Origin: Lasiosphaeria ovina
Taxonomy: Eukaryota; Ascomycota; Sordariomycetes; Sordariales; Lasiosphaeriaceae
NCBI GenBank assembly: GCA_033439765.1
Contig: JAULSN010000004.1
Coordinates: 1,870,001-1,934,000 of the forward strand
Direction of reading: 5' to 3'
Length of the DNA stretch: 64,000 bases
Part shown: positions 22,357 through 36,081 of the stretch, piece after piece
Layout of the letters: each line of letters starts with the position of its first letter
How positions within the stretch are numbered: the stretch's first letter is position 1
The notes under the pieces: generated by a model
Database searches by the model: none
What the model saw: only the letters and a program-made list of their open reading frames with translations
What the model was told of the DNA's origin: nothing
Translations under genes and position numbers: made by a program

Positions 22357-23283
22357 GGTGGGAGACGACTAATGCTAGCCAGTTCTGCTCGTGTTCGCGT
22401 GCCGATATCCGCCTGTTGTTAGCCGAGGGGAACCAATTGGGCGGTGGAAGCGGGCTGGGCGGTCGCTGCGCACCTGATCATGTTGCGGCGTGTCGGTGGC
22501 GGCCGTAGTGGTTGTGGAGCGACGCCTGTGGTTTTTTTGCACTCTTTTTCTTTTTGTCGTCTTGAAGCTTTTCAATTGATGACCTCAATAATTTGCTGTC
22601 GCGCTGCCGGAGCTGCAGGAGCTGCCTGCCAGTTTGCGGTGGGTCTGCAACCCCCGCTGAGGCCCAAGCTCTCTACCGAGAATCTCCCGAGAGTTGACTG
22701 TCTCTCTCAGTCAGGACGGAGTAGGGATGCTATTTGACAAGTGTTTTGAAACTAAAGCTGGGCTCTTGTTTAAGATATTAACACGGACTTGTGTGTGAAT
22801 CAGCATTCCATCTAAGAGACTGGCAGTTTCGTTGATCAGACTTTGAAGTGTCAATGTTGGTATTGTACAACCCTAACCCTAGGCACAGAACGAACCAGCC
22901 AGAGGGACGGATGTCTTGTGTCAATGAGACACGGAGAGACGAGAGTCAAACGACAACAATTAGTAGAGGCGATGAAATAGTTGTCAAAACAACCGAAAGA
23001 AGCGAGTAGCCAAAGAGAGCTTAAGTTTGACCAACAGAGAGCCATTCACGCTTTACTCGCAGACTTATTTACAGCCGCCCCTCCCCCGCGTCCTCCGCTA
23101 AATAACCAAGCCGCGAAACACCATTACACCTTCTCAGTGCATCGCGCGCGCGCATGAGCACTTCATCTAGCCTTCTCATAAACCTCAAAACCCACTACCC
23201 CACCCCCCCCCCCCACCCCCCCCCCCCGCAAAAAAAAAAAAAAAAAAACCCCCCCAAGAAAAATCCCCAGCAAAGCAAACAAC
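22357..23283. other. Divergent promoter region of cia84 and fta4
   Basis: Contains two telomere-like CCCTAA units at about 22870-22881, too few to signify. Just upstream of fta4 is an interrupted C tract (about 23202-23227) followed by an A tract of 18 (23230-23247) and another C run. No gene seen. Confidence 0.5.
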
Positions 23284-24604
<1,321 letters not shown>

Positions 24605-25261
24605 TACCCCTTTCTTTCGTTGTCTTTTTGTTGGGCGCTGGGGGGAAAAGAGGTTGGAGGTTTCTTTCTTTACTCTTTTTCCCTGTTTTAACAAGGGACT
24701 TCTCCTGCAAATCCCTACCTTACTTATACGTGCTCTCGTATCTTGCAGAGGCTGCAAAGAGAGGGCGGTCGGAACACCCCCGTTGCCCTAAGGTCAAAGA
24801 CAGGTGGTTTGTGCGGTTACACAAGACCGCACGGCCCATCATAGACTTCCTTTTTCCTTCTGTTGCATTCGACGAGGCAGGCCTACCACGGTTGAGCGGG
24901 TTTGGGTCATGCAGTTGGGCTGGGGAAAGGCGTTGGACTCGGACTCGGACATGAAGACGAACACGGACACAGACACGGACGCGGACGGACGGACGGATAG
25001 GCTGGTCAAGCGTCATTTCATTTGTCTTCTCATGATACCCAATTAAGTAGAGTATTCCTCGATATACAACTCTCCAACACCCAATGGCTCCCGAAATCAA
25101 AATCCGCAATCAAATACATCCTTGTTGCTTGCTTGTACCCCTCCCAACGCCACGCTATTATATCCTCGCCCCTCCCGCAGAACCATCCGTCTGTGCAATC
25201 TTACCAAATATCCAACCCAACATGGCGTACAAACATAACAAATCATACCCAAATAACCCGC
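24605..25261. other. Convergent spacer between fta4 and the calpain gene
   Basis: No gene seen. A degenerate ACGGAC/ACACGG repeat lies at about 24957-24998. Confidence 0.5.
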
Positions 25262-28200
25262 TTAGACCTTCGCCTCCGCGCCGCTGCTCTCAACCACGGC
25301 CTTCCTCTTCTCCCCTCCGACCGTGGCGTCCTTGGCGCTGTCGTCCACATCCAGCACCTTGGCCTCGTTCTCGCCGTCCTTCTTCTCCTCTTCCTGCTTC
25401 TTCTTGTCGTCCTCGTCGCTGCTGTACAGCTCCGGGTCCCAATAGTTTGGCTTCACCACCTTCAGCGTGACGATATCCCCCTCCGTGTCCTTTTCGGCCT
25501 CGCTAGCCTTCTCCTCGTCCGTGATTTTGTAGTACACCCGCAATCCCACGACGGCGACAGCATTCCATGGGTCCCTGACAAACTCGTCGTTGTCAGAGTT
25601 GTTGTTGTCGAACGAGCCTCCGCCAAGCGGCCCACGCTGCCCGCCGCGGTCGCCGCGGTCCATCATGTTGCGCTGCTTCTCTTCCGAAATATGGTAGTCG
25701 ACTTCGCGATCCGAGAGCTCCGACTCGCTGGCGGCCGAATCGAGTGTCTCGTAGGCGGCGGACTCGACGTCGTTGACGTAGCCCTCCGAGTCGGAGCCGC
25801 CGCGCTGCGGTTGTGGCCGTGGCGGCGGCCCGCGGAACTGGCCGGGATGCGGCTGGTGGTAAGGTTGGTTTGTGTTCACACGGATGTTGACGGGCGGAGG
25901 CCGCCAGCCGGGAGGTGGCGGCGGCGGGTAACGGCCTGGCAGAGGCTGTTGCGGGTGGATGCCCCGCTGTCGCGAAGACATGCGTGGTGGAGGGACGCCC
26001 GGTCTTTCGCGGACCCGTACCCTGTCCCTGTCCCTGTTCCGGTACCTCTCGCGTTCCCCACCACGGTCTGCCTGCTGGCCCATCTGCTCTGCTTCATCAT
26101 CGCTATCAGACTCCGTGCCCGTCGCGTCGTCCTGGTTTGCCATGTTACCCATGTTACCCATGTCATCGCCGAGCATGGCCTTGAGCTCGTCTTGGAAGGT
26201 GGAGACCATGCCAAGTGCCTTCTGGAGCTTGGCCCGTATCCCAGGACTGACGGATTCAACCGGACCCTCTTTGGGCTTTGCAGTTTCTTCGACTTTGCCC
26301 TCAGCTGGTGCGTCTTTGGAGCCGGACTCCCCTCCTTGGGATTCCTTTTTGCCAGCCGGCGGATTCTCTATAGCGGCCTTGCCCTCCTCCGCGCCGAGCA
26401 AAGCCGGTTTCGGTGCCTCTGTGGTATCAACTATAGTGGTGGGTTCCGCTTTGTTCTCCGTGGAAGCCGTCTCCTTGGGTGCTTCATCCTCAATGAGAGC
26501 CTTCTCCTCGGCAACCTTATCCTCAGCTGTGGGGGTTTTCTGTTCCTCGGAGGTCTCATCCTCCTTATGAACTTCTTCGGGAACTGAAAGTTTCTCTTCG
26601 TTCAGAGAAGACTCGGAGGCTGTCTTGAAGGAAGTAGAAGCCGAGGGCGTATCGTCTCCGGCATCGGTAGACGTCTCGAGATCGGGTTGCGTTTGGCTTT
26701 CAGTTGGAGCGGCATCGGTTTCAATCTTGGTCCCGCCGTCCTGGCTTTCCTTTGCCGTCTCATCTGTCGAGCCAGCCGGAACTGCTGGCTCTGGTTCCTC
26801 GGCCGTCTTGCCGGTTTCCTTGTGCTCGGCTTCTTTCGGTTCTGCTTCCTTCTTCTCGGCCCCCTTCTTCTCGGCCTCCTTCTTCTCAGCCTCCTTCTTC
26901 TCAGCCTCCTTCTTCTCCGCTTCTTTCCTTTCCGCCTCCTTCTTCTCAGCCTTGGCCTTCTTGCGCTCCTTGTCGCGCTCGAATCTGCGCCGATCCTTTC
27001 TCATGACCAAGACGTGCTCATAGTGCTTGCGCTGCTTCTCCTCCTTGATGTTCTTGCGCACGCGCTCGCGGCGCTTCTGGTGTTTGTGCTTCCGGTAAGC
27101 CTCCCAGGCGGCCTTCTCCTCGGGCGAGGCGGTGTGCTTGGACTTGGAGTGGGCGAGGTCGTAGGCAAGTCCAATCCGGAGCAGCTTCTCGCGGCGTTCC
27201 TTTGCGTTCTCGCGCACGACATCTTCAACGGGCATGATGTAGGAGCGACGGCGCGCATCGAGCTTGACCAAAACGTGATACTCGCCGGCCTCGAGTTCAA
27301 GCTCCACATTGACCGACCGTGTCATCCGATACGTGCTCTGCGTGCGCACTAGGTAGTCCTCCTCGCCCGCCTTGTGCACTCGGAAACTGAGCCCGAACTT
27401 GTATTGACCCTCGAGCCCCCTGAAGTAGCGGTCGTCGAGCTGCGAGAGCACGATCACGATGGGACCCGCCCGCTTCAACGTGAAGGAGAACTTGGTGTCG
27501 TGGTACTCGACGGTCCACGGCACATTGAGCGTCGTCCAGATGCTGGTGATTTTCCACTCGGGCCCAAAGAGCCGCGTGCGGTCAAACGCTTGATATTTGC
27601 GAAGGAGATCCTTGTACGATATCCAAAAGGCTCCGTCGTCGCCGAAACGGTGGCCGAGCTTTTGCAGCCATTCCGATGTCCATTCCTTGGAGCCGTCGCC
27701 TGAGAACTGCCGTCAGCAAAATTCGAACGAGGGGGGTCAAATGAGCCATACTCCAGGGACCCTTCCATTCGCCCTTGCCCCAGGGATTCTTGAGGAGGAG
27801 CAGACGCTCGCCGTCCATCTCTACCGCCCTCATAACCGAATAAGCGTGCAACTCCATGATGCCTTTTCTGTCGCCCCAGCCGCGACCCCTTTTTGTGTCA
27901 GCTTACTAAGGTACTCGACAATTAGACCCCGAGACAACACTTACCATAGGCCGGTTGAGCAGCCAAAGAGAAACTGCTGATTAACTCTCATCAACTCCTC
28001 CTTCCAGAAATACTCCTATCCTCTGGGTTAGCCTTCGCCTCTATGTTTAGTGCAGAACGACACTGACCTTGTCGAGAATGTCCGTCGTAAACAAACCAGA
28101 GGTGACGCCGCCCGTGAGATCTTCGATGCCCTCGCCGGTGAATCCGCCCTCGATGGCAGCGTAGTCGCCGTGGGCTTTGGCGTAGGCCTTCTCGAGCAGG

Positions 28201-29349
28201 GGCAGCCAAGTCTCGTTGGGATGCTCGCACTGGGCAAAGTACAGGGCGCCGCTGTTGGACTGGTACGTTTTGCGGTAAATTTCCTCCGAATCTGGGCGCT
28301 CGCGATCCTCCCACAGCAGGCGCTCAATGTTGAGGCCCTCGGCCATGGCTTCGTCGTAGTCGGGCTTGGTCAGATATAGCTTGTCGTCGATGATCTCGCT
28401 GAACCACTCGCCGTCGCGATGGAAGACGAAGCCGTAAACGCCTACGTCCTGGTTGTGAGCTACGCAGATGCGCTCGATCAGGCCAGCTTTGTTGCTAAGG
28501 GTGCACAGAGCCGCCATCAACCAGCAGTCGCCGTCTCGGCCCTGACGCACGTCGTTGGCAGTAGGGCCGTCGATGTAGAACTTGGGGTCGTCGAAGATCT
28601 CGCCGACACGCTTGACCGACTTGGGCGAGAACTTGGAGCCGGGTATGCGGCCCTGCGGTGATAGGGGCGGCTCATCATTGCCATTATCACGAAGATCGTT
28701 GCTGGCATAAGGAGCTCCGCCGGCACCGTCGGCGAGGAGCTCGGTCGGCCTCCGTTTCGCATCGGACCGGCTGGCCCTTTGGGTAGCGCCGCGGGTCCTT
28801 CGCTGGCGATGGGGTGAGCCCCTGGGCCGGGGTGGAGGCGGGTAAGAGCTCTCGTCGCTGTCGGACGACTCGTCCTTGATGTTGTTTAGCGACTCAAGAC
28901 ATTCGCGGCGGCCCGTCTTGAGATCGAACTCGAGGTCGAAGTGGGGATCACGGTACTTTTGGTTGACGCGGCGGCACTCGGCGACGATCTTTTCGACCTT
29001 GGCACGGCACAGGGCGGCCGCTTCCTCGAACGAGGCCTGGGCAGCGGTGCCGCCGCCCACCTCCTTTGAAGCATTGCGCCTGGCCAGCCTCTCAGCGTAC
29101 TCGTTCTTTGGAAGGAGGGTGGTGGCTATTGTCATCAGCGATTGGTCCAGTGCCATGGTTCTAGAAATGCCTGTGGCGAGGCTTACCTTTGCCTGGAGCT
29201 GCGGTGGTAAACTTCCTCCAGAACTCGTCCACCTTTCCCTGGGGCGACCTCTGTCTGGATTTGTGACTTCGCTGGACACGGACAGGCATCTCGGCCATGA
29301 CGGTCCGGCCACGGCGGCCATCGGCTATGATGGACCCGGAGAGGGACAT
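25262..29349 (-). CDS. Calpain-like cysteine protease
   Basis: Papain-fold protease of the calpain (CysPc) family. Five exons: 29187-29349, 28068-29125, 27945-28015, 27752-27888 and 25262-27699, encoding 1,288 aa. The catalytic triad is intact: C255 in GRDGDCWLMAAL, H445 in MELHAYSVM and N465 in LLLKNPWGKGEWKG, the last two on exon 4. Beta-rich calpain-type domains follow the protease core (VEYHDTKFSFTLKR; GQYKFGLSFRVHK). After these comes a charged region with about eight KKEAE-type repeats (26815-26965) likely to form a long helix, then an acidic Ser/Thr/Glu-rich stretch and a Pro/Arg-rich tail. It lacks the layout of the pH-signalling calpain PalB/Rim13 as far as I can see. No membrane segment is seen. 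Calcium dependence cannot be judged: there is no penta-EF-hand. The start is the first ATG of exon 1, which leads into VDEFWRKFTT, a family-like opening. Confidence 0.9.
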
Positions 29350-29874
29350 GGCAACGACAGCGAGGGTACTGGGCCGGTGGTGGCGGCGATGTCTTGGGGG
29401 CTTCCGTCTGTTGTTGTTATTGTTGCTCCTATCTCAATCCTCAAGGCGGCTAGCCCCTAGAACCAGGCCCGGGTTAAGAGCCAGACTTTAGGCTCTAGAC
29501 TCTGACTCTGGAGGAATAGGCCAAGAGGCGAAAGAGAGGAGAAAGACTGGAGAAAGTCCGGGGAGAGAAAACTAAGGCAGAAAGCGAAGCTGAAATAGCG
29601 AAATGGCTGGCAGGCAGCCGAGCACCAGCACGACGCAAAAGTGGTGGTAGCCTCGCGCTAGACACCCGCTGCCTTGAGCGAGGTAACAGCAACAGCAACA
29701 GTAGAGACAAGGCTCCGAAGAAGGGTCCCCGTCCCGTCGCGGCTTGGCTTGGCTTGGCTTGGCAACACAGCTCAGTCAGTCACACTCCATTCCCTCCGCG
29801 GGTGCAAGTCAACCTGGGTAAAGTAGGTGACCAAAGGTACGGTAGTTCTGGAACTTGGATGACAAGGAGATCCA

Positions 29875-29893
29875 GGGGGGGGGGGGGGGGGGG
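29875..29893. repeat. Poly-G run of 19
   Basis: Nineteen uninterrupted G on the plus strand about 530 bp upstream of the calpain start. Such runs are prone to length error and can form quadruplex structure. Confidence 0.9.
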
Positions 29894-32319
29894 CAAGAGC
29901 TGAGATAGGCAACGAATGCCTTATTGAACAGAATAATGCTAAAGTCCTGAAGAACCTGAAGGGTGGGGATTTAAGAAGGAAGGCGCAACAGGAGAGGGGT
30001 AAAATGAAATGCACGCCCAGCTGCGAGCCGAAGTACGATCTTGATCGGGGAGGCGCGACCCCGTTCTATGTAGTGTCACAGTCGCCCGCTTGAAGCAATC
30101 TTCAGCCCCCTCCACTCTCCTCACCCGCCCTCACTCGACCCGGCCCAGCCCAGAATCCCCAATCCCAGAGCCCCGGGCAATGGACGCACGCACAGCCAAC
30201 GCCGGTCACAAGAGACGCGATCTGACCTAACCTAACCTAACCAACGCGCAGCGCATCGCGGCAAATAGCCAGCACTTGGGGCTTTGTCCTGCAGGTAGAT
30301 TTCACAAGTTTGATCGGTAGCCGTTCCCAACTTGCAGGTTGGGGGCAGCGGGCATGGATGAGGGAATGCCCACTCATAGCGGGCGGTGGCGGCGACGGAC
30401 CCGTCCTCAGCGGGCCCGTCCATTGACAGCCACAGCGGCTTGATTAGCTAGGGCAGCGTCCTCCGTAGCGCCGTGCTTCCCTGCTCAGCCTCGTTGGCGC
30501 TGCCGACATGCTGCAGCGTGGGTGTTCCAACAAGATTCCAAAGAGGGGCCCAATGCGCTACCGCCGTCCGTTCGCTCGCTGTGGGCCACGATGCCCGCTT
30601 GTGTAACCCAGAGTCACCCCACGCCAGCAGCACCCAAGGCCCATTGGCAGGGCTGAAGTGTGCGCCATATTCCAGGCAGGAAGGCAAACATCCAGCCAAC
30701 CAGCCAGACGGACGGACGGACGGACAGGGTGAGCGGCATGAACGTTTAAACCGTGCTGAATAATGCTGTCAGATAGATAGTCCGCGCGCCATTCGTTTTG
30801 GGAGGTATTCTTTCGGTGAGCGAATAATGGCAGGGATCTGCTTCATGTTTAAATCTCGAGCTCAGCTCAGCTCAGCTCAGCTCAGCTACGGATACAAACG
30901 AAGCCAAGCCAAGCCTCGGCAACGGCCATAACCTGGCATTGTAACAACTGCATACAATACGATAAATCCTTTAGGCAGTCACCGTGACGCGAGCAATACT
31001 TTTCGGTGTAATGATGTCGTCGGGCACAGAGCTAGACGGCCGCATTCCTCGGTGATGCGACATCCAACACAAAGGCGATAAGTTCCATGTTACCACCCAT
31101 TCCCGTCTACCGAGTACCTGGTACTGCCTAGGTGACTCTATCCTAACTACACTTTCACACACAGCCCGCATACCTCAGTTCTTCACACTCGCGTTTAAGT
31201 CGCTGGAGGCGACCGAACGTCCCGCTACCCATCTATACGCGGGAAAAAAAACCTTGATTATCACCAGCTGTTCCTTGGCGGCACAAACATACAATTTCCA
31301 TCGCCAAGACTCACTCACCCCAAGAACTCCGAGTCGGTCTGACAATCAGACAGTCAGACACACATCGAGCAACCGCGAAGGATAGACAAAGATGGAGATT
31401 TGCTGCATGTATGCATATGCCATCTATTAATAGGATCTCATTCAGTCACTCGTCCCAGCTGCTTTAAGGAGGTCAGGTGTAGAAAGAGGTATTTGTTTGT
31501 TTATCGACCCTGTCGATGAACGAGCTTCCACACAGTGTTAAACCGACCACAGTAACCGCTTACGGAGTATCCGCATATTCATAACCACCACCAGATACCA
31601 GTACACACTGAAGGGACATATTCAAGTCAGAATCACCTACACTATCTAGGCAAAAAAAAAACGAGGTAAACCCGACAAAGTTCCGATGGAACCCACAAAG
31701 TCTTTTGAGCAAAAATGTCAAAAAAAAAAAAATTCAAAAAAAAAAATCAAGAAATCAAGAAATCCGATCGACCTGGAATTAATTACGGAGTAGTAATTAC
31801 CTCGCCTATGTTTTGTTGCCTTACTTACCTACCTAACTACCATCCATACCTTGATTAAGTATTAAACCTACACCACCTCAATCATACCTATCATATACAA
31901 CCCAACAAAAGCAGCCGACAAAAGACAACAAAAAAACGAAACATGAAATGTTGCGCGTGTGTATCTATATATATGTGAGTGTGTGCATGCTGCTCGCCCT
32001 CGACAGTACGTACATAGTCGGTACGTACTATGTATGACCAACAAGAACAACAGCAGCAGCAGCAGCAACAATGATGATGAATAATGTCGTCCACAAGCAA
32101 CTCAAAATGCGGCGGAAGGGATGGGGAGATATTATATATATACAAGAAGATGATGATGGGGGGGAAAAGGGTGCGGGTGCGGCGATATATGATGATCCTC
32201 CTTCAGCTTCCCGCCGTCAAAAAAGCCAAAGTAATCAGAAGAGGAAATAAAAAAAGGAACATGTACAACATGCCAAAACCTCCGAAAACATGCCAGAAAA
32301 AAACATGATAAGAATCAAC

Positions 32320-32356
32320 TAACCACAACCACAACCACAACCACAACCACAACCAC
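32320..32356. repeat. ACAACC hexamer repeat at the 3' end of the ArfGAP gene
   Basis: About six copies of the hexamer, ending 26 bp from the ArfGAP stop codon, so it is probably in its 3' UTR. Confidence 0.9.
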
Positions 32357-32381
32357 AGTAACCCGCCCCCCAGTTTCTTCA

Positions 32382-32771
32382 TCACCGCATATCCCTCGCG
32401 CTCAGGCTCGAAAATGCATCCGGACTGTGCCGCCCATTGGACCACTCCAAGCCCACCGCCATCATGCTTTCCCGGCTCGTGTTGTATTTCGGCTTGATAT
32501 TACCACCGGCGGCTGGTACCGCCTGTATACCCGCTGCTCCTCCTCCCACCGCCGGCCCCATTCCCATGCTCATCATGAACGGGTTGTTGCTCACGGGAGG
32601 AGCAGGGCTTACTGCTACGCCTCCCTGTGGGGAAGGTTGCTGATATTGCGCTTGCGGGGATTGCTGATATTGCACTTGCGGTGATTGCTGCTGTAGCTGC
32701 TGCAGCTGCTGCGTCTGCTGTTGCTGATGAGCCAGCGGGAAAGTCTGAGCCCTGAAAAACGGGTTCGAGCC

Positions 32772-32815
<44 letters not shown>

Positions 32816-34761
32816 TCGGTGGGGGGCTCGCCACGGGGGCGTCCTGCGGGGCCTGCTGGTACGGTGACGTAGTCGGCGCGAGCTGCGGATAGTTGTACAG
32901 TGCCATAATGGAGGCTTTATCGGGTCGCTGCGGCATATACGCCTGCTGCTGCTGCTGGGGTTGCATCTGGCCCGGCTGTTGCTGCTGTTGCGCCGACATC
33001 TGCGTGAAAAATGGGTTCATAGAATGGGATTGCGGAGTTGGTGGCGTATAAAAGCTTGGCTGCGACTGCTCGGGTATTTGCGTGAGGGTTGGCGACTGGA
33101 TCCATGTTGGGGACCGTGTAAAGGGATTGTTGCCATAATTGCCAGGGAAGGCAGCAGTGTTGACTGAAAGGGGCTGCTGTTGGGGCTGTTGGGGTTGCTG
33201 GGGCTGGTTGGCATAAAAGGGGTTGTAGCTAACTGCGGCTGGTTGCGCAGGCTGAGGGTAAGTTTGGCTGCTGTGGAAGGGCACCGAGGGGTAGTGTTGT
33301 GCCGTCGACGAAACCGGAGGCGTCATGGGCTGCTGATATAACGGCTGGGCGTTTTGGTGCTGAGGCACAACCATCCCCCCGGTATGATGTGGAAACAGGG
33401 GCTGCGACGGCGGCGCCAGAGACATGTTTTGAAAGGCCATGTCAAAGGCACTTGCCGTCTGCTGGGGAGGCGCGCCGAAGGGATTTGCCGACAAGTAGGG
33501 GTTCTTGTTTTGTAGAGTTCCCGTCGACTGCGACGAGAGCGGCGGCGCCGGTACCGCGTCCAGCATGTCGAAGGGGTTGCTGCTCGCCGGGCTCAGGGGC
33601 CGGCCACGCCCCATATCACGGCCCGAGTTGGACGCCGCGGGGGTCAGACTCAAGCCCCGGTTTATCGGCATGGACGATTCTCTGGCCGACGTCAACGACC
33701 GTCCTTCACCCTCGCCAAGCCGGACAAGAGCCTCTATCGTCTTCTCCAGGTTTCCGCCGACGCCCTTCATGACTGCCTGGTTCCGCTGCTCGTCTGCGAA
33801 GCCCATGTCGCGGAGCTTGGCCAGCTTCCGGTCCGTTTCGTCGGTTCCATCTCCGGTATCGTACTGCACCGAGGCGCCAAACACCTGCGAGGCCTTGTTC
33901 CGAGGCGACTGCTGGGGCTGGTGGAAGTGGGCGCCGAGAGAGGTTTCTTGTGCAGCGGCCGCCTTCTTCGCCTTGGACCCGAGGGGGAAAATGGACGAGG
34001 CGGATCGGATGCCGAAGCGGCTGGGCGTCTTGGGGGGAAGGGGCGGGGGGGTCTCGTCGGACTCGGTGCTGCCAGTGTTGTGGCGCTTTGTGGACGCGAG
34101 AACGCGGTTCATGTACTTTTGGCGGATGAATTTCTCCATGGCCCCGTCGGCCTCGTCCGTGTCGACCGGGATGTTGGGCTTCTTATTCTGGGGGTTGTAG
34201 CTCTTGTTGGAGGCGACGTTGCCGACCTTCTTCATGTTCTAGGAACAACAGTCAGCACCTGCAAGCGGGGCATCGCAGTATACCAAGCGCGCCTGCCACG
34301 TACCTCGACTTGCTCGTTGGACCAGCTGTCCATGCTCAGCGACTTCACCTTGGAGACATGGGTGCCCAATTTGCGGTGGATCGTGGCGCACCGCATGCAA
34401 AGGAAGATGCCCAACTGCAGTACCAATCAGCTTGAGGACGGGGTCGCGGAGGTGCAGGAAACGGCAACGGGAGAGCGTCGCGTGCTTCGACGGGGAAAAA
34501 GGGGGGGCCCCAATGGGATTCGACGTACGCTCCATGATGCCCAGCCTGGATCAAGTCGAGCGCGTTGTTAGTCGACGACAACAATATGTCAAAAGTAGAG
34601 TCGAATGACAGCATCTGGAAGGAATAGGGAGTGAGGGGGGACGCACCAGGATTCCGAGCTTGACAGTCGGCGCAAAAGTTGTTTCCGGGCACGCTCTGGA
34701 CCAGTTCCTGCAGAATCTTCTCGTTGCGCGCCTGCTGGCGCTTGCTTAGAGCTCCCGACAT
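32382..34761 (-). CDS. ArfGAP with UBA domain and polyglutamine tail
   Basis: GTPase-activating protein for Arf-type small GTPases in vesicle traffic, with the layout of S. pombe Ucp3 and S. cerevisiae Gts1. Four exons: 34647-34761, 34529-34545 (17 nt), 34304-34414 and 32382-34238, giving 699 aa. The zinc finger CADCQARNPGWASW to FLCMRC (C-x2-C-x16-C-x2-C, about residues 30-53) is assembled only when the 17-nt exon is included. It is followed by IHRKLGTHVSKVKSLSMDSW, the usual ArfGAP continuation. A UBA domain lies near 216-260 (DRKLAKLRDMGFADEQRNQA). The remainder is disordered, rich in Gln, Pro and Asn-Pro-Phe motifs; NPF motifs bind EH-domain endocytic proteins. An uninterrupted CTG/CAG tract (about 32771-32812) gives about 15 Gln. 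Cytosolic or Golgi/endosome location is inferred from the family. Confidence 0.92.
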
Positions 34762-36081
34762 GTCGCGTGAGGTGTGGAATCAAACTGGCATCCCAAAGTT
34801 AAGGTTGCGATTCGCAGCCAAGTCTCGAGGTAGGTTTTCGGTTTCGGTTCTGTGGACGGTACGGCTGTTCCCTTCTGGGCTCCCGGAGAATCCAAGGTTG
34901 GGAGCGAACCAGAGCCAGCGCAGCCACCCGACGGGCAGTTGATCGGTCCCCAGCCAGACCCAGTGCAGCCAAGCCAGCGACAGCCCGACCCGCTACGGGG
35001 AACAGGGGGCGGGGAGGAGGGATGGAGGCGGGGGGAATCTAATCAAAGGCTGGGACCGCACTTTTGCAGGCCTTGGTCGATTAATATCCAGGCGGCGTCG
35101 AGACCCGGAATTCGCAACCCGAAGTGCTGGATGCCTTGGTTCCAAAACGTGGTTCTTGAATTTTGGCAAGAATTCCCGGGCAACATGATGGGAGGTGGGC
35201 AACCTGAGGTGAATTTTAGGCTTTTTGCAGTCCCCCAATTCATGCACTGCACTGGCCGATATGGATAACATCCGATTGCCACATGGAAAGAACCAAAAGC
35301 CATTGAAAAACGTTTAAGATGATGGCTGCGGCACAGTGCCTACCAAGCACATCTGTGCCTCCTTGGCAGCCGCGTTTCCTGGTTTCCACCCGGGTTCCGG
35401 AAGTTGCATTGGCTCACCACGATTCGTACTGGAATCAATTGCTGATGTTTAATAAACGCCCGAAGAGGGGGTTCCGGCGGGTTGCGAAATGCGCTATCGA
35501 TCTGACGCTCTTGTCTTGCGGCCCATCCGATCCTTGGCTTGGCATGCCTCGCGCGGCCGACTTTAGAAGGAGCAGCTTAAGCATTCCATCCCCTTCGTGT
35601 CTGCCTACCTGCCCTGCCTTGAACATTAGGCCCATAACCGAAGCCGCCGTTATTCTCTCCAATTGCAACGAGACCCGACTCTGAAGAAACAAGACAGGTG
35701 AGATGAAGAAGTGCAGCCCAGACCCACTTCCAGGATTCCCCTCAGCAAAAGTCTTCAATCCGGCGCGATGATCGGCCCCCAAGACAAGAGGGGGTAGTGC
35801 GGATCTGCCCTCGGGCCTAGACCATGTTCTTTTTTGCCGGCCGGGCCCTAGCGCGTACTGAGACGGCAGCTCGAAAGTTCGGAATAGCCTCCAATCACTG
35901 TCCCACGTCAACTCGCGACGAAAGAAAGATGGCTCTCTACAATGATGGCATCAACTGAAGCTCATATGCGAATCATCCCTAATCCAACTCTATCAATCCT
36001 ATCCTGACAGGAAATTACAGATGACGGATTACAGACGGCGACGCCGACTGAGATGTGTTACGGCACAGTTGACGGCCAGAC
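34762..36081. other. ArfGAP promoter side and 3' region of the next gene
   Basis: No gene seen in 1.3 kb. Short open frames on both strands lack family resemblance. Confidence 0.45.

Larger units (their letters stand above)
29350..32381. other. 3 kb region without a recognisable gene
   Basis: No frame here has coding character on either strand, and I see no tRNA, 5S rRNA or spliceosomal RNA. It holds a (GGCTT) run at 29742-29762, 19 consecutive G at 29875-29893, four CCTAA units at about 30226-30242, an AGCTC pentamer run at 30858-30887, several A runs at 31650-31745 and an ACAACC hexamer run at 32320-32356. The left end is presumably the calpain promoter. Confidence 0.5.

Noticed and set aside
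22869..22881. Telomere-like CCCTAACCCTA
   Set aside because: Only two units; too short to be an interstitial telomere, and chance is enough.
25022..26587. 521-codon open frame on the plus strand
   Set aside because: It is antisense to the calpain gene, whose catalytic motifs and exon structure are clear. The frame is Val/Leu/Arg-rich as expected from a GC-rich complement and has no domain.
30226..30243. CCTAA pentamers resembling telomere repeats
   Set aside because: The unit is five bases, not six, and there are only a few copies.
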